64,000 nucleotides of DNA from an uncultured Prevotella sp. (GTDB lineage: Bacteria > Bacteroidota > Bacteroidia > Bacteroidales > Bacteroidaceae), in contig CAMUYR010000001.1 of the NCBI GenBank assembly GCA_947164965.1, forward strand, positions 186,001-250,000, read 5' to 3'. The position numbers and the translations under genes are program-made. The notes under the pieces were generated by a model. The model ran no database searches. It was not told the origin of the DNA and was given only the letters and a program-made list of their open reading frames with translations. This document shows, one piece after another, positions 27,415 to 36,493 of the stretch. The number at the start of each line of letters is the position of its first letter. Within the stretch, counting starts at the first letter, position 1.

Positions 27415-27447
27415 TTAATAAGATAACAGACTACTCGAATAATAACG

Positions 27448-27482
27448 GGCTACTCACATTGGTTGAGTAGCCTATTATTTTA
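27448..27482 (+). terminator. Intrinsic terminator after the 223-residue lipoprotein
   Basis: A 9-bp stem (GGCTACTCA pairs with TGAGTAGCC) with a 7-nt loop is followed by the T-rich TATTATTTT. It lies 34 nt after the stop. Confidence 0.8.
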
Positions 27483-27499
27483 AATAAGTTTACCAAACA

Positions 27500-27531
27500 T
27501 TTGGTGGTATCAGAAAGAATACATACCTTTG
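27500..27531 (+). promoter_or_regulatory. Promoter abutting the start codon of the small lipoprotein
   Basis: A -33 TTTG (27500-27503) extends into TTTGGTGGTATC. The -7 TACCTTTG (27524-27531) lies 20 bp further on. The ATG is at 27536, four nucleotides after the box, so transcription should begin at or next to the start codon. Confidence 0.75.
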
Positions 27532-27535
27532 CAGC

Positions 27536-27949
27536 ATGAAGAAGCATTTATTCTATTTGACCCTGATACTAAGCATCCTGCTGACGGGATGCGACAAGCT
27601 GGAGGATGGCGACAGCAATGTGGTGAAGGATGTGTTGCCTGGAGGCTGGGCTTTCTCTTACGAACTGCTTAGCGAGGAGGAGACGGGCCTGGAGTTTGAA
27701 TACGAGATGGTATATTTCAACCAGGACGGAACCGTTCGCATTACTTATCCTGATGGAGAGATGACTGGCACTTACGTGGCAGGCAGCAGTATTATCAAGA
27801 TAGAAGGTAACATCGACGGAGAGACCAGAGAGATGATTTGGCGCATCCTGTCGCTGAGCGATAAGTATATCAAGATAGAGTATAAGTTCGACTTTGGCGG
27901 ACAGGATGTGACAGCCATTGTGGAACTGGAAAAGGTATACTTCGATTAA
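27536..27949 (+). CDS. Small lipocalin-like lipoprotein
   Basis: 137 residues with a lipoprotein signal peptide (lipobox LTGC). The mature part has the pattern of small calycin/lipocalin-like Bacteroidota lipoproteins: 'LPGGWAFSYEL', then 'EMVYFNQDGTVRITYPDGEMTGTYVAG', 'SIIKIEG', 'MIWRILSLSDKYIKIEY'. This is the W-x-F start, the 'F..DGTv' turn and the alternating strands of that group. Function is unknown; such proteins may bind small hydrophobic ligands. The start is fixed by the lipobox, as there is no other Met nearby, and the promoter almost touches the ATG. It ends 2 bp from the convergent DUF4249 gene. Confidence 0.7.
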   Translation: MKKHLFYLTLILSILLTGCDKLEDGDSNVVKDVLPGGWAFSYELLSEEETGLEFEYEMVYFNQDGTVRITYPDGEMTGTYVAGSSIIKIEGNIDGETREMIWRILSLSDKYIKIEYKFDFGGQDVTAIVELEKVYFD

Positions 27950-27951
27950 GA

Positions 27952-28764
27952 CTATTCCTCTTCTACGCTCTCACGATAGAAGACGGTGGTATAGGTCATG
28001 ACGTGATAGGCTGAGAAATAGCCTAAGCAGCCACCTGTGAAGTTTTCGACAGGATTCGTGCCAGAATTCTGCATCACCTGCATAGAATAGAAATAATCAT
28101 AGGCGCGACGATCGATGGAGCGGATCTCTACCTCGATATAGTCGCCATCGTGCAACGCGTCGTCGTTGTTCTTATCCAACTCGCGCTCCGTTGTACAACT
28201 GAACAGCTGTTGCAGTTCTGCTCCAGGATTGCTCTCATCACGCATCACAGCCCAACGATAGCCTATGCCGTTGCGATAAATGTGCATAAAGTAATAGTTG
28301 TTCTCGCCAGGAATATCCTGTAGCTTAAGGTCAGCAAAGAGCATTTTTTCTGTCACCACCTTCTTCCACACAAAACGGAAGGAATTCATCTGTGGTGCCT
28401 GCTGCATCGTAGAAGTCGACGAGAAATGGCGCCCGTTCAGATAGATATCGAGCGTATAAACACAAGGATAGATACCTTTATAATTAGAGGTGTAATAGCC
28501 GTTCTTGGTGTATCGCAAAGTGTCCAACACCTCTTCTCCCATCGATAGAACCACAGTGGCTCCCTCGACATTATGGGCGTTGCGATTATTGTCGTGCATA
28601 TCCTGAGTAGTTGTAATGCGCACCTTAGTGCCATCCTGAGTAAGACATGCTTCAGCCACATAGAGCTCGTCGACGCTGTGATAGTCGAGATCTATCTCTT
28701 TCTCGCAGGATACCATTCCTAACGCAAGGAACAAAAAGAGGAACAGACGTGAGGGCTTATTCAT
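27952..28764 (-). CDS. DUF4249 lipoprotein, partner of a TonB-dependent receptor
   Basis: 270 residues with lipobox MVSC. The mature part starts EKEIDLDYHSVDELYVAEACLT (DUF4249 hallmark: a conserved 'vVeg.lt' strand followed by 'V.it.t'), then 'VEGATVVLSMGEEVLDTLRYTKNGYYTSN', and ends with a conserved 'GGCLGYFSAYHVMTYTTVFY' type strand. DUF4249 proteins are outer-membrane lipoproteins almost always encoded beside a TonB-dependent receptor, where they probably sit as an extracellular partner much as SusD does. The cargo is unknown. It lies 6 bp downstream of the receptor gene in the same operon. Confidence 0.85.
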   Translation of the reverse strand: MNKPSRLFLFLFLALGMVSCEKEIDLDYHSVDELYVAEACLTQDGTKVRITTTQDMHDNNRNAHNVEGATVVLSMGEEVLDTLRYTKNGYYTSNYKGIYPCVYTLDIYLNGRHFSSTSTMQQAPQMNSFRFVWKKVVTEKMLFADLKLQDIPGENNYYFMHIYRNGIGYRWAVMRDESNPGAELQQLFSCTTERELDKNNDDALHDGDYIEVEIRSIDRRAYDYFYSMQVMQNSGTNPVENFTGGCLGYFSAYHVMTYTTVFYRESVEEE

Positions 28765-28770
28765 GAGTCA

Positions 28771-30840
28771 TTACCATTTTAAATTAAACGATACGGAGGG
28801 CACGATGCCAAACAGGCTGTATTGCGTAGCCTTGGTGCGCTTGCCACTTTGGCTATCTTCAAAGCGGATGAGATAGGGATTATAGCGATTGTAGAGATTA
28901 TAGATGCCAAACACCCACTCTCGCGTCATCCTACCCTTGGAAATTTTCTTGCTCCACGTCGCACTGACGTCCAATCGATGATAGTCTGGCGCACGATAGC
29001 CATTACGCTCAGCATAATAATAGATGTAGTTGTCGACTATCTCATACTTGGCACTAGGTGCTGTAAAGGCCTGACCAGAATTGTAAACCCATACTGCATT
29101 GAAGGTCCAGGCTGGCGACAGTTTATAGGTAGCCACCAGATTGATATCGTGGCGTCGATCGTTGTTGGCATCATACCAACGTCCACCATTAATACCGTCA
29201 ATGCGTGTCTTCGACCAAGACAGCGTATAGGAGAGCCAACCAGTCAGAGGACCATTATTCTTTCTGGCACAAAGCTCAGCACCATAGCCTCTGCCCTCGC
29301 CTGCCTTAACCAGTCGTTCTATCTCTATGGCTGAAGCAAAGCTGATGCCATCACGATAGTCGAGCACGTTATTCACGTGGCGATAATAGCCTTCGAGCGA
29401 GAAATCGTAGTCCTGATTGGGCGTCATATAGAAAACACCCAAGCTGACTTGATCGGCCACTTCAGGCTTGGTCAGATTACTGCTGATTGCGTAACGGTCG
29501 AAGGGTGTCGATGTGCTCTGATTGCGCAGAGCATGTATGTTTTGCGATGTACGACTATAGCCCGCCTTCAGACTCAGCTGCTGTGAAAGTTTCCATACCA
29601 TGCTGAGTCGAGGTTCAAGAGTAAGATGCGTCTTGACAGGACGGTTCTTCTTACGCTGATACATCCAAGTGATATTACCTTTTTCGTCGATATCATAGTA
29701 ATAAGGTCCACCCAAAGCTGAGAAAGCTGTAAAGCGAAGACCTGCAGAAACGGCCAATTCATCGGAGATTTCCCATTGCCAATTCGTCCAAACGGCATTA
29801 TCCCAACCCTTTCGCTGTTCTTTCTCATGATTGGTCACTCGTGTCCATTCTGCCGACTTCACGTCTGTCAGCATCGACTGAAAACCAGCGTTCACCTCAT
29901 GATGTCCAAACAGCAATCGGAAGTTCTGGCGCAGACCTGCATGACGGATATGTCCCAAATAGGCGATATTCATGCCCAATAGTTCGATACCGTTATCTGT
30001 CGAATACGAAGAAGCGTAGAGTGTCGTTTGCGAAGTGGAACGTCCCCTGAAATGATGCAACCACGACAACGAACCAGCCACATTCGTCCACTGGATATCC
30101 ACCATATCTTTTATCGCTGTTTTATCGTGACTGGCAAAGAAAGAGAAATAAAGCTGGTTGCGATCGTTCAACTGATAGTCGAGCTTCAGATTGGTGTCGT
30201 AGAAATAAAGGGAATTGCCCCTGAAATCTTCAGACAACTTCAGGAACAGGTCTGCATAGGAACGACGGGCATTAAACAGAATGCCTAACTTGTCCTTGAC
30301 AACAGGACCTTCGAGCGACAATTTGGTGGAAAGCAAACCTATGCTCACGCCCCCATGCCACTTCTGACGGTTAGCTGTTCGTCCCACAATATCCAGCACA
30401 GCAGAAGAAGCACCACCATATTGGGCTGGTATCAAGCCCTTAAACAACGTGGCTGTAGCCAAAGCATCGTCGTTGAAAGCGGAAAAAAGTCCTGCCAGAT
30501 GGCCAACATTATAGACTGGGGCATCGTCGTAGAGTATCGTGTTTTGGGCAGAAGTACCACCTCGAACCTGAAAACTGCTCGAAGCATCGCTCTCGGCTTT
30601 CACGCCAGGCAACAGCTGTACAGAGCGCATAATATCAGCCTCGCCAAAAAGGGCAGGCATAGAGGTAAGCTCCTTCACCTGTATCTGCTCAGCACCTATC
30701 TGTACAGAGTTGATGCGTCGCTGGGCTGAATTGGCATTGATGATGACTTCCTCAAGTTGCTGCTCCTTAATTTTAGTAGTATCTTGAGCAGCACCTAACA
30801 TCGGAATCAAAGCAAGCCAAAGCAAACGAATTCTTTTCAT
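28771..30840 (-). CDS. TonB-dependent outer-membrane receptor (DUF4249-linked)
   Basis: 689 residues from the chosen start (MKRIRLLW..., signal peptide ending GAAQ). A longer frame opens at 30933 but would include the promoter; the -7 element ends 8 nt before the ATG at 30840. Mature sequence begins with a TonB-box-like 'LEEVIINANSAQRRI', then the plug ('SVQLLPGVKAESDASSSFQVRGGTSAQNT' split by turns, 'DDAPVYNVGHL') and a 22-strand-type barrel ending in Trp. It has no carboxypeptidase-like N-domain, unlike the SusC proteins here. It should import an unknown substrate with the DUF4249 lipoprotein. It diverges from the pectate-lyase operon. Confidence 0.88.
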   Translation of the reverse strand: MKRIRLLWLALIPMLGAAQDTTKIKEQQLEEVIINANSAQRRINSVQIGAEQIQVKELTSMPALFGEADIMRSVQLLPGVKAESDASSSFQVRGGTSAQNTILYDDAPVYNVGHLAGLFSAFNDDALATATLFKGLIPAQYGGASSAVLDIVGRTANRQKWHGGVSIGLLSTKLSLEGPVVKDKLGILFNARRSYADLFLKLSEDFRGNSLYFYDTNLKLDYQLNDRNQLYFSFFASHDKTAIKDMVDIQWTNVAGSLSWLHHFRGRSTSQTTLYASSYSTDNGIELLGMNIAYLGHIRHAGLRQNFRLLFGHHEVNAGFQSMLTDVKSAEWTRVTNHEKEQRKGWDNAVWTNWQWEISDELAVSAGLRFTAFSALGGPYYYDIDEKGNITWMYQRKKNRPVKTHLTLEPRLSMVWKLSQQLSLKAGYSRTSQNIHALRNQSTSTPFDRYAISSNLTKPEVADQVSLGVFYMTPNQDYDFSLEGYYRHVNNVLDYRDGISFASAIEIERLVKAGEGRGYGAELCARKNNGPLTGWLSYTLSWSKTRIDGINGGRWYDANNDRRHDINLVATYKLSPAWTFNAVWVYNSGQAFTAPSAKYEIVDNYIYYYAERNGYRAPDYHRLDVSATWSKKISKGRMTREWVFGIYNLYNRYNPYLIRFEDSQSGKRTKATQYSLFGIVPSVSFNLKW

Positions 30841-30848
30841 ATTGGCTG

Positions 30849-30880
30849 CAAAGGTAATAATAAGCGACGAAAAAGCCAAA
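30849..30880 (-). promoter_or_regulatory. Promoter of the TonB receptor-DUF4249 operon
   Basis: On the minus strand a -33 TTTG (30877-30880) and a -7 TACCTTTG (30849-30856) are spaced 20 bp apart; the ATG follows 8 nt later. This supports the start at 30840. Confidence 0.75.
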
Positions 30881-30964
30881 GAAAGTATTAAAAAACATTT
30901 CTCATGGCGACATTTCTTACCATGATTCGTCATATCAGCAAACTAAACATTAAAGCAAATTGAT

Positions 30965-32734
30965 ATGAAAAAGATCATGATGGCAGCTGTGGCTACGCTG
31001 ATATGTATGACAGCAAGTGCACAGTATCCTGACCTCACAGATGAGGCAAAAAAACTGATTGCTGAGCAGAAAGCCCAATGGAAGGCACATGCTGACTCTG
31101 CATGGGAGGTAGCATTTCCCATCGTAGTAAAAGAGGCTAAAGAGGGACGTCCTTACGTGCCCTGGGCTGCTCGTCCTTACGACTTGCGCCAAGCTAAGAT
31201 ACCTGCATTTCCTGGTGCTGAAGGCGGTGGTATGTTCACCTTTGGCGGACGCGGGGGTAAGGTGCTTACCGTCACCAATCTGAACGACGACGGTCCTGGC
31301 TCATTCCGTTGGGCCTGCGAACAAGGTGGTGCCCGTATTGTGGTGTTCAACGTCAGTGGTATCATCCGTCTGAAGTCACCTATTTATGTACGTGCTCCTT
31401 ATATTACTATTGCTGGACAGACAGCTCCTGGCGATGGTGTTATCATTGCTGGCGAGTCGTTCCAGGTTGACACCCATGATGTTATCGTTCGCCACATGCG
31501 CTTCCGTCGTGGTGAGACTTTGGTGACCAATCGTGAAGACTCGTTTGGTGGCAATCCTGTGGGTAACATCATGATTGACCACTGCTCATGCGAGTGGGGA
31601 TTGGATGAGAATATTTCGTTCTATCGCCACATGTTCGACATGAAGGACGGCAAACCCAATCGCAAAGAGCCCACTGTCAACGTGACGATTCAGAACACCA
31701 TTTCTGCCAAGGCGCTAGACACTTGGAACCACGCCTTCGGTTCTACCATTGGTGGCGAGAATACCACGTTTATGCGCAACCTTTGGGCTGACAATACTGG
31801 TCGTAACCCATCTATTGGCTGGGGTGGCGTATTTAACTTCGTCAACAATGTTGTTTACAACTGGGTACATCGTACTGCCGATGGTGGTGAGTTTACGACG
31901 ATGTCGAACTTCATCAACAATTATTACAAACCAGGCCCTCTGACTCCTACTGACACACCTGTCGGACGTCGTATCATTAAGGCTGAGAGTCGTTCACAAG
32001 GCTTGTTCCCCTACAAACAGTTTGGGCGTGTCTATGCCGTAGGTAATATTATGGAAGGCAATGATGCTGTAACCAAGGACAACTGGAACGGTGGTGTTCA
32101 GACTGCCGATAAGGATGGCGATATGGATGAAACAGAGAAGGCGCTGATGCGTTCGAATGAGCCATTTGAAATGCCCTACCTGAAGATTATGGGTACAGAA
32201 CAGGCTTTCGATTGGGTGCTCTCGAATGCTGGTGCTACTATCCCTTGTCGTGATATCGTGGATCAGCGTATCTGCGAGGAGGTTCGCACAGGTCAGGCTT
32301 ACTATGTGAAAGACTATGAGAAAGAGCTGGCCAAGATAGAAAAGAAGACGAAGGTTGCTCAGAATCCTTATGGCGATATGTGGGGACTGCACGAGAAATC
32401 GAAAAATGCCGAAGGCTACTTCAAATATCGTCGTCTGCCCAATGATTCTTACAAGCAGGGCATCATTACTGATCCTCGCCAAATGGGTGGTTATCCTGAG
32501 TATAAGGCTTGGGAACCTTATGTTGATACAGATAAAGACGGTATGCCTGACGAATGGGAGAAGCAGTATGGTCTGAATCCTAATGATCCTTCTGACGCTA
32601 ATGGCGACTGCAATGGGGATGGCTATACCAATATCGAGAAATACATCAATGGTATTAGTCCCAACACCAAGACTGACTGGCGCAATCTAAACAACAACTA
32701 CGATACACTGGCTGCTAAAGGCAAACTGATGTAA
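30965..32734 (+). CDS. Pectate lyase, family PL1-like
   Basis: Exported 589-residue enzyme (signal peptide ending ASAQ). The lyase domain begins 'PAFPGAEGGGMFTFGGRGGKVLTVTNLNDDGPGSFRWA' (broken at strand ends), the standard opening of Bacteroidota PL1 pectate lyases. Beta-helix rungs follow ('YITIAGQTAPGDGVIIAG', 'VIVRHMRFRRGE', 'IMIDHCSCEWGLDENISFY', 'FINNYYKPGP'). The C-terminus has a Ca-binding thrombospondin-3/EF-hand-like stretch ('DTDKDGMPDEWEKQYGLNP' then 'NGDCNGDGYTNIEKYI'). It should cleave de-esterified homogalacturonan by beta-elimination with Ca2+. It is the first gene of a three-gene pectin cluster, 4 bp before the DUF3826 gene. Confidence 0.92.
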   Translation: MKKIMMAAVATLICMTASAQYPDLTDEAKKLIAEQKAQWKAHADSAWEVAFPIVVKEAKEGRPYVPWAARPYDLRQAKIPAFPGAEGGGMFTFGGRGGKVLTVTNLNDDGPGSFRWACEQGGARIVVFNVSGIIRLKSPIYVRAPYITIAGQTAPGDGVIIAGESFQVDTHDVIVRHMRFRRGETLVTNREDSFGGNPVGNIMIDHCSCEWGLDENISFYRHMFDMKDGKPNRKEPTVNVTIQNTISAKALDTWNHAFGSTIGGENTTFMRNLWADNTGRNPSIGWGGVFNFVNNVVYNWVHRTADGGEFTTMSNFINNYYKPGPLTPTDTPVGRRIIKAESRSQGLFPYKQFGRVYAVGNIMEGNDAVTKDNWNGGVQTADKDGDMDETEKALMRSNEPFEMPYLKIMGTEQAFDWVLSNAGATIPCRDIVDQRICEEVRTGQAYYVKDYEKELAKIEKKTKVAQNPYGDMWGLHEKSKNAEGYFKYRRLPNDSYKQGIITDPRQMGGYPEYKAWEPYVDTDKDGMPDEWEKQYGLNPNDPSDANGDCNGDGYTNIEKYINGISPNTKTDWRNLNNNYDTLAAKGKLM

Positions 32735-32738
32735 ATAT

Positions 32739-33356
32739 ATGAAGAAAGGTTTATTTGTTGCGATTTTATCGCTGTTATCGATCAGCGTTTCTGCTCAAGA
32801 CGTTGCCCTCAAGACTGAAGGCCAGGACCCTCAATATGTTGAGACTATCAAAGGACGTGCCCAGAAAATTGTTGACGGACTCCAACTGAATGATGCTCAA
32901 AAAGCTGAAAACGTGCGTAACATCATTGCCAACCGTTACTTCCTGCTTAACGACATTCACTCGAAATATGACAAGAAACAACAGACTGAACGCGACGCAG
33001 AACTGTATAAGCATCATTTTGAACTGGTATCAGCATTGACCCTGTATCTTAACGACGAACAGATAGACGCTGTCAAGGACGGTATGACCTTCGGACGCCT
33101 GAAGCGCGATTATCAAGCCACACAAGATATGATTCCCACGCTCACAGACTTTGAGAAACAGCAAATACTCATTTGGCTGAAAGAGGCTCGCGAGTATGCA
33201 ATGGATGCTGCTGACTCCAAGGGTAAGCATTTCTGGTTTGACAAATATCGTGGTCGTACTAACAACTGGCTCTCCAGTCGCGGCTACGACTTGAAGAAAG
33301 AGCGCGATGCATGGATGAAACGCATTGAAGAACAGAAAGCAAAAGAGAAAAAATGA
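32739..33356 (+). CDS. DUF3826 family exported protein
   Basis: 205 residues with a Sec signal peptide (ending VSAQ). The mature part is helical and charged: 'RAQKIVDGLQLNDAQKAENVRNIIANRYFLLNDIHSKYD' (in segments), 'LNDEQIDAVKDGMTFGRL' and 'QILIWLKEAREYAMDAADSKGKHFWFDKYRGRTNNWLSSRGYDLKK' in segments. This matches DUF3826, a family found almost only in pectin or rhamnogalacturonan PULs and without a demonstrated activity. It lies between the pectate lyase and the 1001-residue protein, whose ATG overlaps its stop codon (ATGA at 33353), so translation of the two is coupled. Confidence 0.82.
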   Translation: MKKGLFVAILSLLSISVSAQDVALKTEGQDPQYVETIKGRAQKIVDGLQLNDAQKAENVRNIIANRYFLLNDIHSKYDKKQQTERDAELYKHHFELVSALTLYLNDEQIDAVKDGMTFGRLKRDYQATQDMIPTLTDFEKQQILIWLKEAREYAMDAADSKGKHFWFDKYRGRTNNWLSSRGYDLKKERDAWMKRIEEQKAKEKK

Positions 33357-36300
33357 GAAAAGGACTATTCATTGCTCTAACAATACTTTACGTCATTCCA
33401 TCGGTAGCTCAAGAGGTGCCGATGGATTACTCATATTGTGGATATCATTGTTCAGAACAACCCATTCCATCGGTAAAAGCTATCACTTATGTGACGCCAT
33501 CTGGACAGGACGATGCTTCAGCTATCCAGGCTGCTATCGATTGGGTTAGCCAACAAAAGCCTGACAAGCAAACAGGCTTTCGAGGAGCCGTGCTGCTAGG
33601 TGAAGGTATTTTTTCTATCAACAACCCCTTACGCATTCGAACGAGCGGAGTGGTGCTAAGAGGTTCTGGACGTGAGAAGACCATTATTCGTAAAACAGGT
33701 TACGATCGTGGAGCAGCTATATATATAGAAGGTACGCACGATATCATAACAAAAGACACCTTCAATATCTCTGACGTCAAGGCAGGCTCTCTGGCTTGTT
33801 ACGTTCAAGGCGGTAGTTCCGCCTTGAAACAAGGCTCCCGCATCACCATCTGGCGGCCTTCCACTCAAGAATGGATAGATCACCTAAACTGTGCCTCATT
33901 CGGTGGTGGCAAGCGTATGGGTTACTGGGCTTGGCATCCTGGCGATATCGATCTTCGATGGAATCGGCAAATATTATCAACTCAAGGTCCTGAGATAACC
34001 CTTAATGCACCTGTTACATGCAGCATTGAACAGCGCTGGGGTGGAGCAAAGGTGATTGTCTACGAACATCCAGGACTTATTAGCGAGTGTGGTGTTGAAA
34101 ACTTATCTGTAGCATCTGACTACGAACCTTCATTACCAATGGACGAAGACCATTGTTGGGACGGTATTTACATCGCAGATGCAGAAAATTGCTGGGTGCG
34201 TATGGTGAACTTCCGCCATATGGCTGGTTCTGCAGTTGTCATCCAGAAGTCTGCCCAACAAATGACAGTAGAAGATTGCCAATCAACGGCACCTATATCA
34301 GAAATAGGAGGTTTCCGGCGTCGCACCTTCTTCACGATGGGTGAGATGACACTTTTCCAGCGTTGCTACTCTGAACATGGTATCAATGATTTTTCCGTTG
34401 GACATACAGCTCCTGGCCCCAATGCATTTGTTCAGTGCGAAAGCTATGAGAGTTGGGGACCTAGCGGTGCTATTTCTTCATGGGCTCCAGGCATTTTGTT
34501 TGATATCGTGAATATTGATGGAAACGATATTGTCTTCAAGAATTGGGAACTAGAGAAGTTTGGAGCAGGATGGAGTACCGCCAACAGCACGATGTGGCAA
34601 TCGACAGCCGCTGGCTTGTTCTGTTATTCACCTGATTCCCTGAATCGCAACTACTCTAATGGTTGTTGGGGACAGATACAAGGTAATGGCGAATATTCCG
34701 AAATGAACGAACACGTAAAGCCCTATTCGCTCTTTGCTTCACAGCTAGAAAAGCGTCTTGGTCACGATGTCTCACAACAGTGTCGCGTTCTAGAAAGAAA
34801 CACCAATGCTTCGTCATCGCCGACTATCGAAGAAGCGATGAGTATGGCCGAAGAAGCTCTGAAACCAAGGAAAACACTAAAGCAATGGATAGAAGCTGCC
34901 ACTCTTGACCCCAGCCTTACAGCAAATGTCAATCTTCCTAATAAAATTTATAAATCCAGTATCGCTAGTAATCCTAGTCCTACTAGCCAACCTAACTATG
35001 TCATTAACAATGGTTGGCTAACCATGAACAACATGATACTTGTAGGTGGGAAGCACCAAACACCTTGGTGGAATGGGCGAACTACAGATGCCGCAATGGC
35101 AAAAGCTAAGTATGCGCTAACACGGTTTGTTCCTGGGCAGGAAGGAAATGGCGGAACAGATCGCATAGATAGTGTGGTGACAGAGATGCAACACTCAAAT
35201 ACCCTACTCTTTAGTCAGAACTATGGACTATGGACAGATCGTCGTCGCGATGACCACGAACGTATCCGTCGAAAGAATGGTGATGCATGGGCTCCATTCT
35301 ACGAACAGCCGTTTGCCCGTACTGGCAAAGAACTTGCATGGGACGGTATGTCGAAATACGACCTGACTAAATTGAACAAATGGTATTTTTGGCGTTTGCA
35401 ACAGTTTGCCAAAAAGACCGAATCCATCGGTATTCTTCTAAAAAATCAGCACTACTTCCAACACAACATTCTGGAAGCAGGAGCGCATTGGGTAGACTGC
35501 CCTTGGCGAACAGCAAACAATATAAATAATACGCCATTCCTAGAACCTGTAAACTTCACAGGCGACAAGCGTATCTTTACAGCTACGTTATTTTATGATA
35601 TCACCAATCCCACATTGAGAGAACTACACCGGCAGTATATCCGTCAGTCACTTGATGCTTTCAAAGGACAACCTAACGTTATTCATTCTATTGGTGAAGA
35701 ATTTACGGGTCCCCTTCATTTCGTAGAATTCTGGCTCGACGTGATTGCTGAATGGGAACAGGAAAACGGACACGTTCTTGTGGATCTAGCTGTTAACAAA
35801 GATGTTCAAGATGCTATCCTAAAAGACCCAATTCGTTCAAAAATCATCGATATCATCGACATAGAGCAGTGGTTCTACCACAATAAAGGCGAGTATGCGC
35901 CACCAGGTGGTGTTAATATGGCCCAACGCCAATATATGCGTAAGATTCGTACAGGAGGCGCGCGGTTTGAGGACGTCTATCGTGCCGTTAGCGAATATCG
36001 TCAGCAATATCCTGACAAGGCCGTCATCTATTCAGCACAAAAACACCCTGAAATGTGCTGGGCATCTCTCTTTGCTGGTGGTTCGTGTACTGCTGTTCCC
36101 ATTAAAGATGCCACGTTGCTTCAAGCCATTACCCTGATGAAACCAGCAAAACATGATGAAGCTTACTGGTTGGAAAGTGAACAGAATATGCTCATGCTAA
36201 AAGAAAAAGAGGGTGCTCTGCAGTACAGTCTACCAGACAAAAAAGCCTATATATTATATAAGGTGGATGAGAAAACAGGTCATATCAAGCTGTTACAAAA

Positions 36301-36358
36301 CATAAAAAACACCGTTACCATTGAAGGAAAAGGAGTCTTTTGGATTAAAAGAAAATGA
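33353..36358 (+). CDS. Large exported protein: beta-helix N-half and TIM-barrel-like (DUF6298-type) C-half
   Basis: 1001 residues with a signal peptide ending PSVAQ. Residues about 45-430 form a pectate-lyase-superfamily beta-helix ('VTPSGQDDASAIQAAIDW', 'GAVLLGEGIFSINNPLRI', 'SGVVLRGSGREKTIIRK', 'FRHMAGSAVVIQKSAQQ', 'GINDFSVGHTAPGPNAF'). Residues about 560-960 resemble a glycosidase-like barrel ('LNKWYFWRLQQFAKKTESIGILL', 'NVIHSIGEEFTGPLHFVEFW', 'IDIIDIEQWFYH', 'KAVIYSAQKHPEMCWASLFAGGS'); proteins with this half are annotated DUF6298. The two Glu in 'IGEEF' are candidate catalytic residues, a guess. Its place after a pectate lyase suggests action on pectin. Substrate and reaction are unknown. 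Confidence 0.7.
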   Translation: MRKGLFIALTILYVIPSVAQEVPMDYSYCGYHCSEQPIPSVKAITYVTPSGQDDASAIQAAIDWVSQQKPDKQTGFRGAVLLGEGIFSINNPLRIRTSGVVLRGSGREKTIIRKTGYDRGAAIYIEGTHDIITKDTFNISDVKAGSLACYVQGGSSALKQGSRITIWRPSTQEWIDHLNCASFGGGKRMGYWAWHPGDIDLRWNRQILSTQGPEITLNAPVTCSIEQRWGGAKVIVYEHPGLISECGVENLSVASDYEPSLPMDEDHCWDGIYIADAENCWVRMVNFRHMAGSAVVIQKSAQQMTVEDCQSTAPISEIGGFRRRTFFTMGEMTLFQRCYSEHGINDFSVGHTAPGPNAFVQCESYESWGPSGAISSWAPGILFDIVNIDGNDIVFKNWELEKFGAGWSTANSTMWQSTAAGLFCYSPDSLNRNYSNGCWGQIQGNGEYSEMNEHVKPYSLFASQLEKRLGHDVSQQCRVLERNTNASSSPTIEEAMSMAEEALKPRKTLKQWIEAATLDPSLTANVNLPNKIYKSSIASNPSPTSQPNYVINNGWLTMNNMILVGGKHQTPWWNGRTTDAAMAKAKYALTRFVPGQEGNGGTDRIDSVVTEMQHSNTLLFSQNYGLWTDRRRDDHERIRRKNGDAWAPFYEQPFARTGKELAWDGMSKYDLTKLNKWYFWRLQQFAKKTESIGILLKNQHYFQHNILEAGAHWVDCPWRTANNINNTPFLEPVNFTGDKRIFTATLFYDITNPTLRELHRQYIRQSLDAFKGQPNVIHSIGEEFTGPLHFVEFWLDVIAEWEQENGHVLVDLAVNKDVQDAILKDPIRSKIIDIIDIEQWFYHNKGEYAPPGGVNMAQRQYMRKIRTGGARFEDVYRAVSEYRQQYPDKAVIYSAQKHPEMCWASLFAGGSCTAVPIKDATLLQAITLMKPAKHDEAYWLESEQNMLMLKEKEGALQYSLPDKKAYILYKVDEKTGHIKLLQNIKNTVTIEGKGVFWIKRK

Positions 36359-36385
36359 GCATAAATATGGGAAAAATTGATGAAA

Positions 36386-36450
36386 TATCAGTTTTTCCCA
36401 TATTTTTAACTGTTTTTACGTGGTGGGTATCAGTTTTTTCCATATCTTTG
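36386..36450 (+). promoter_or_regulatory. Promoter region of the ECF sigma gene with a duplicated segment
   Basis: The -7 element TATCTTTG lies at 36443-36450, 43 nt before the ATG. A segment starting TATCAGTTTTT and continuing CCATAT occurs twice, at 36386 and 36428, exactly 42 bp apart; the second copy overlaps the -7 box. The -33 region reads GTGGTGGGTATC rather than a clear TTTG, related to the extended -33 seen at 26647 and 27500. Confidence 0.6.
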
Positions 36451-36493
36451 CAAACGAAAACGGACTACTTAAAAACAAATTTACTGACCTCCT

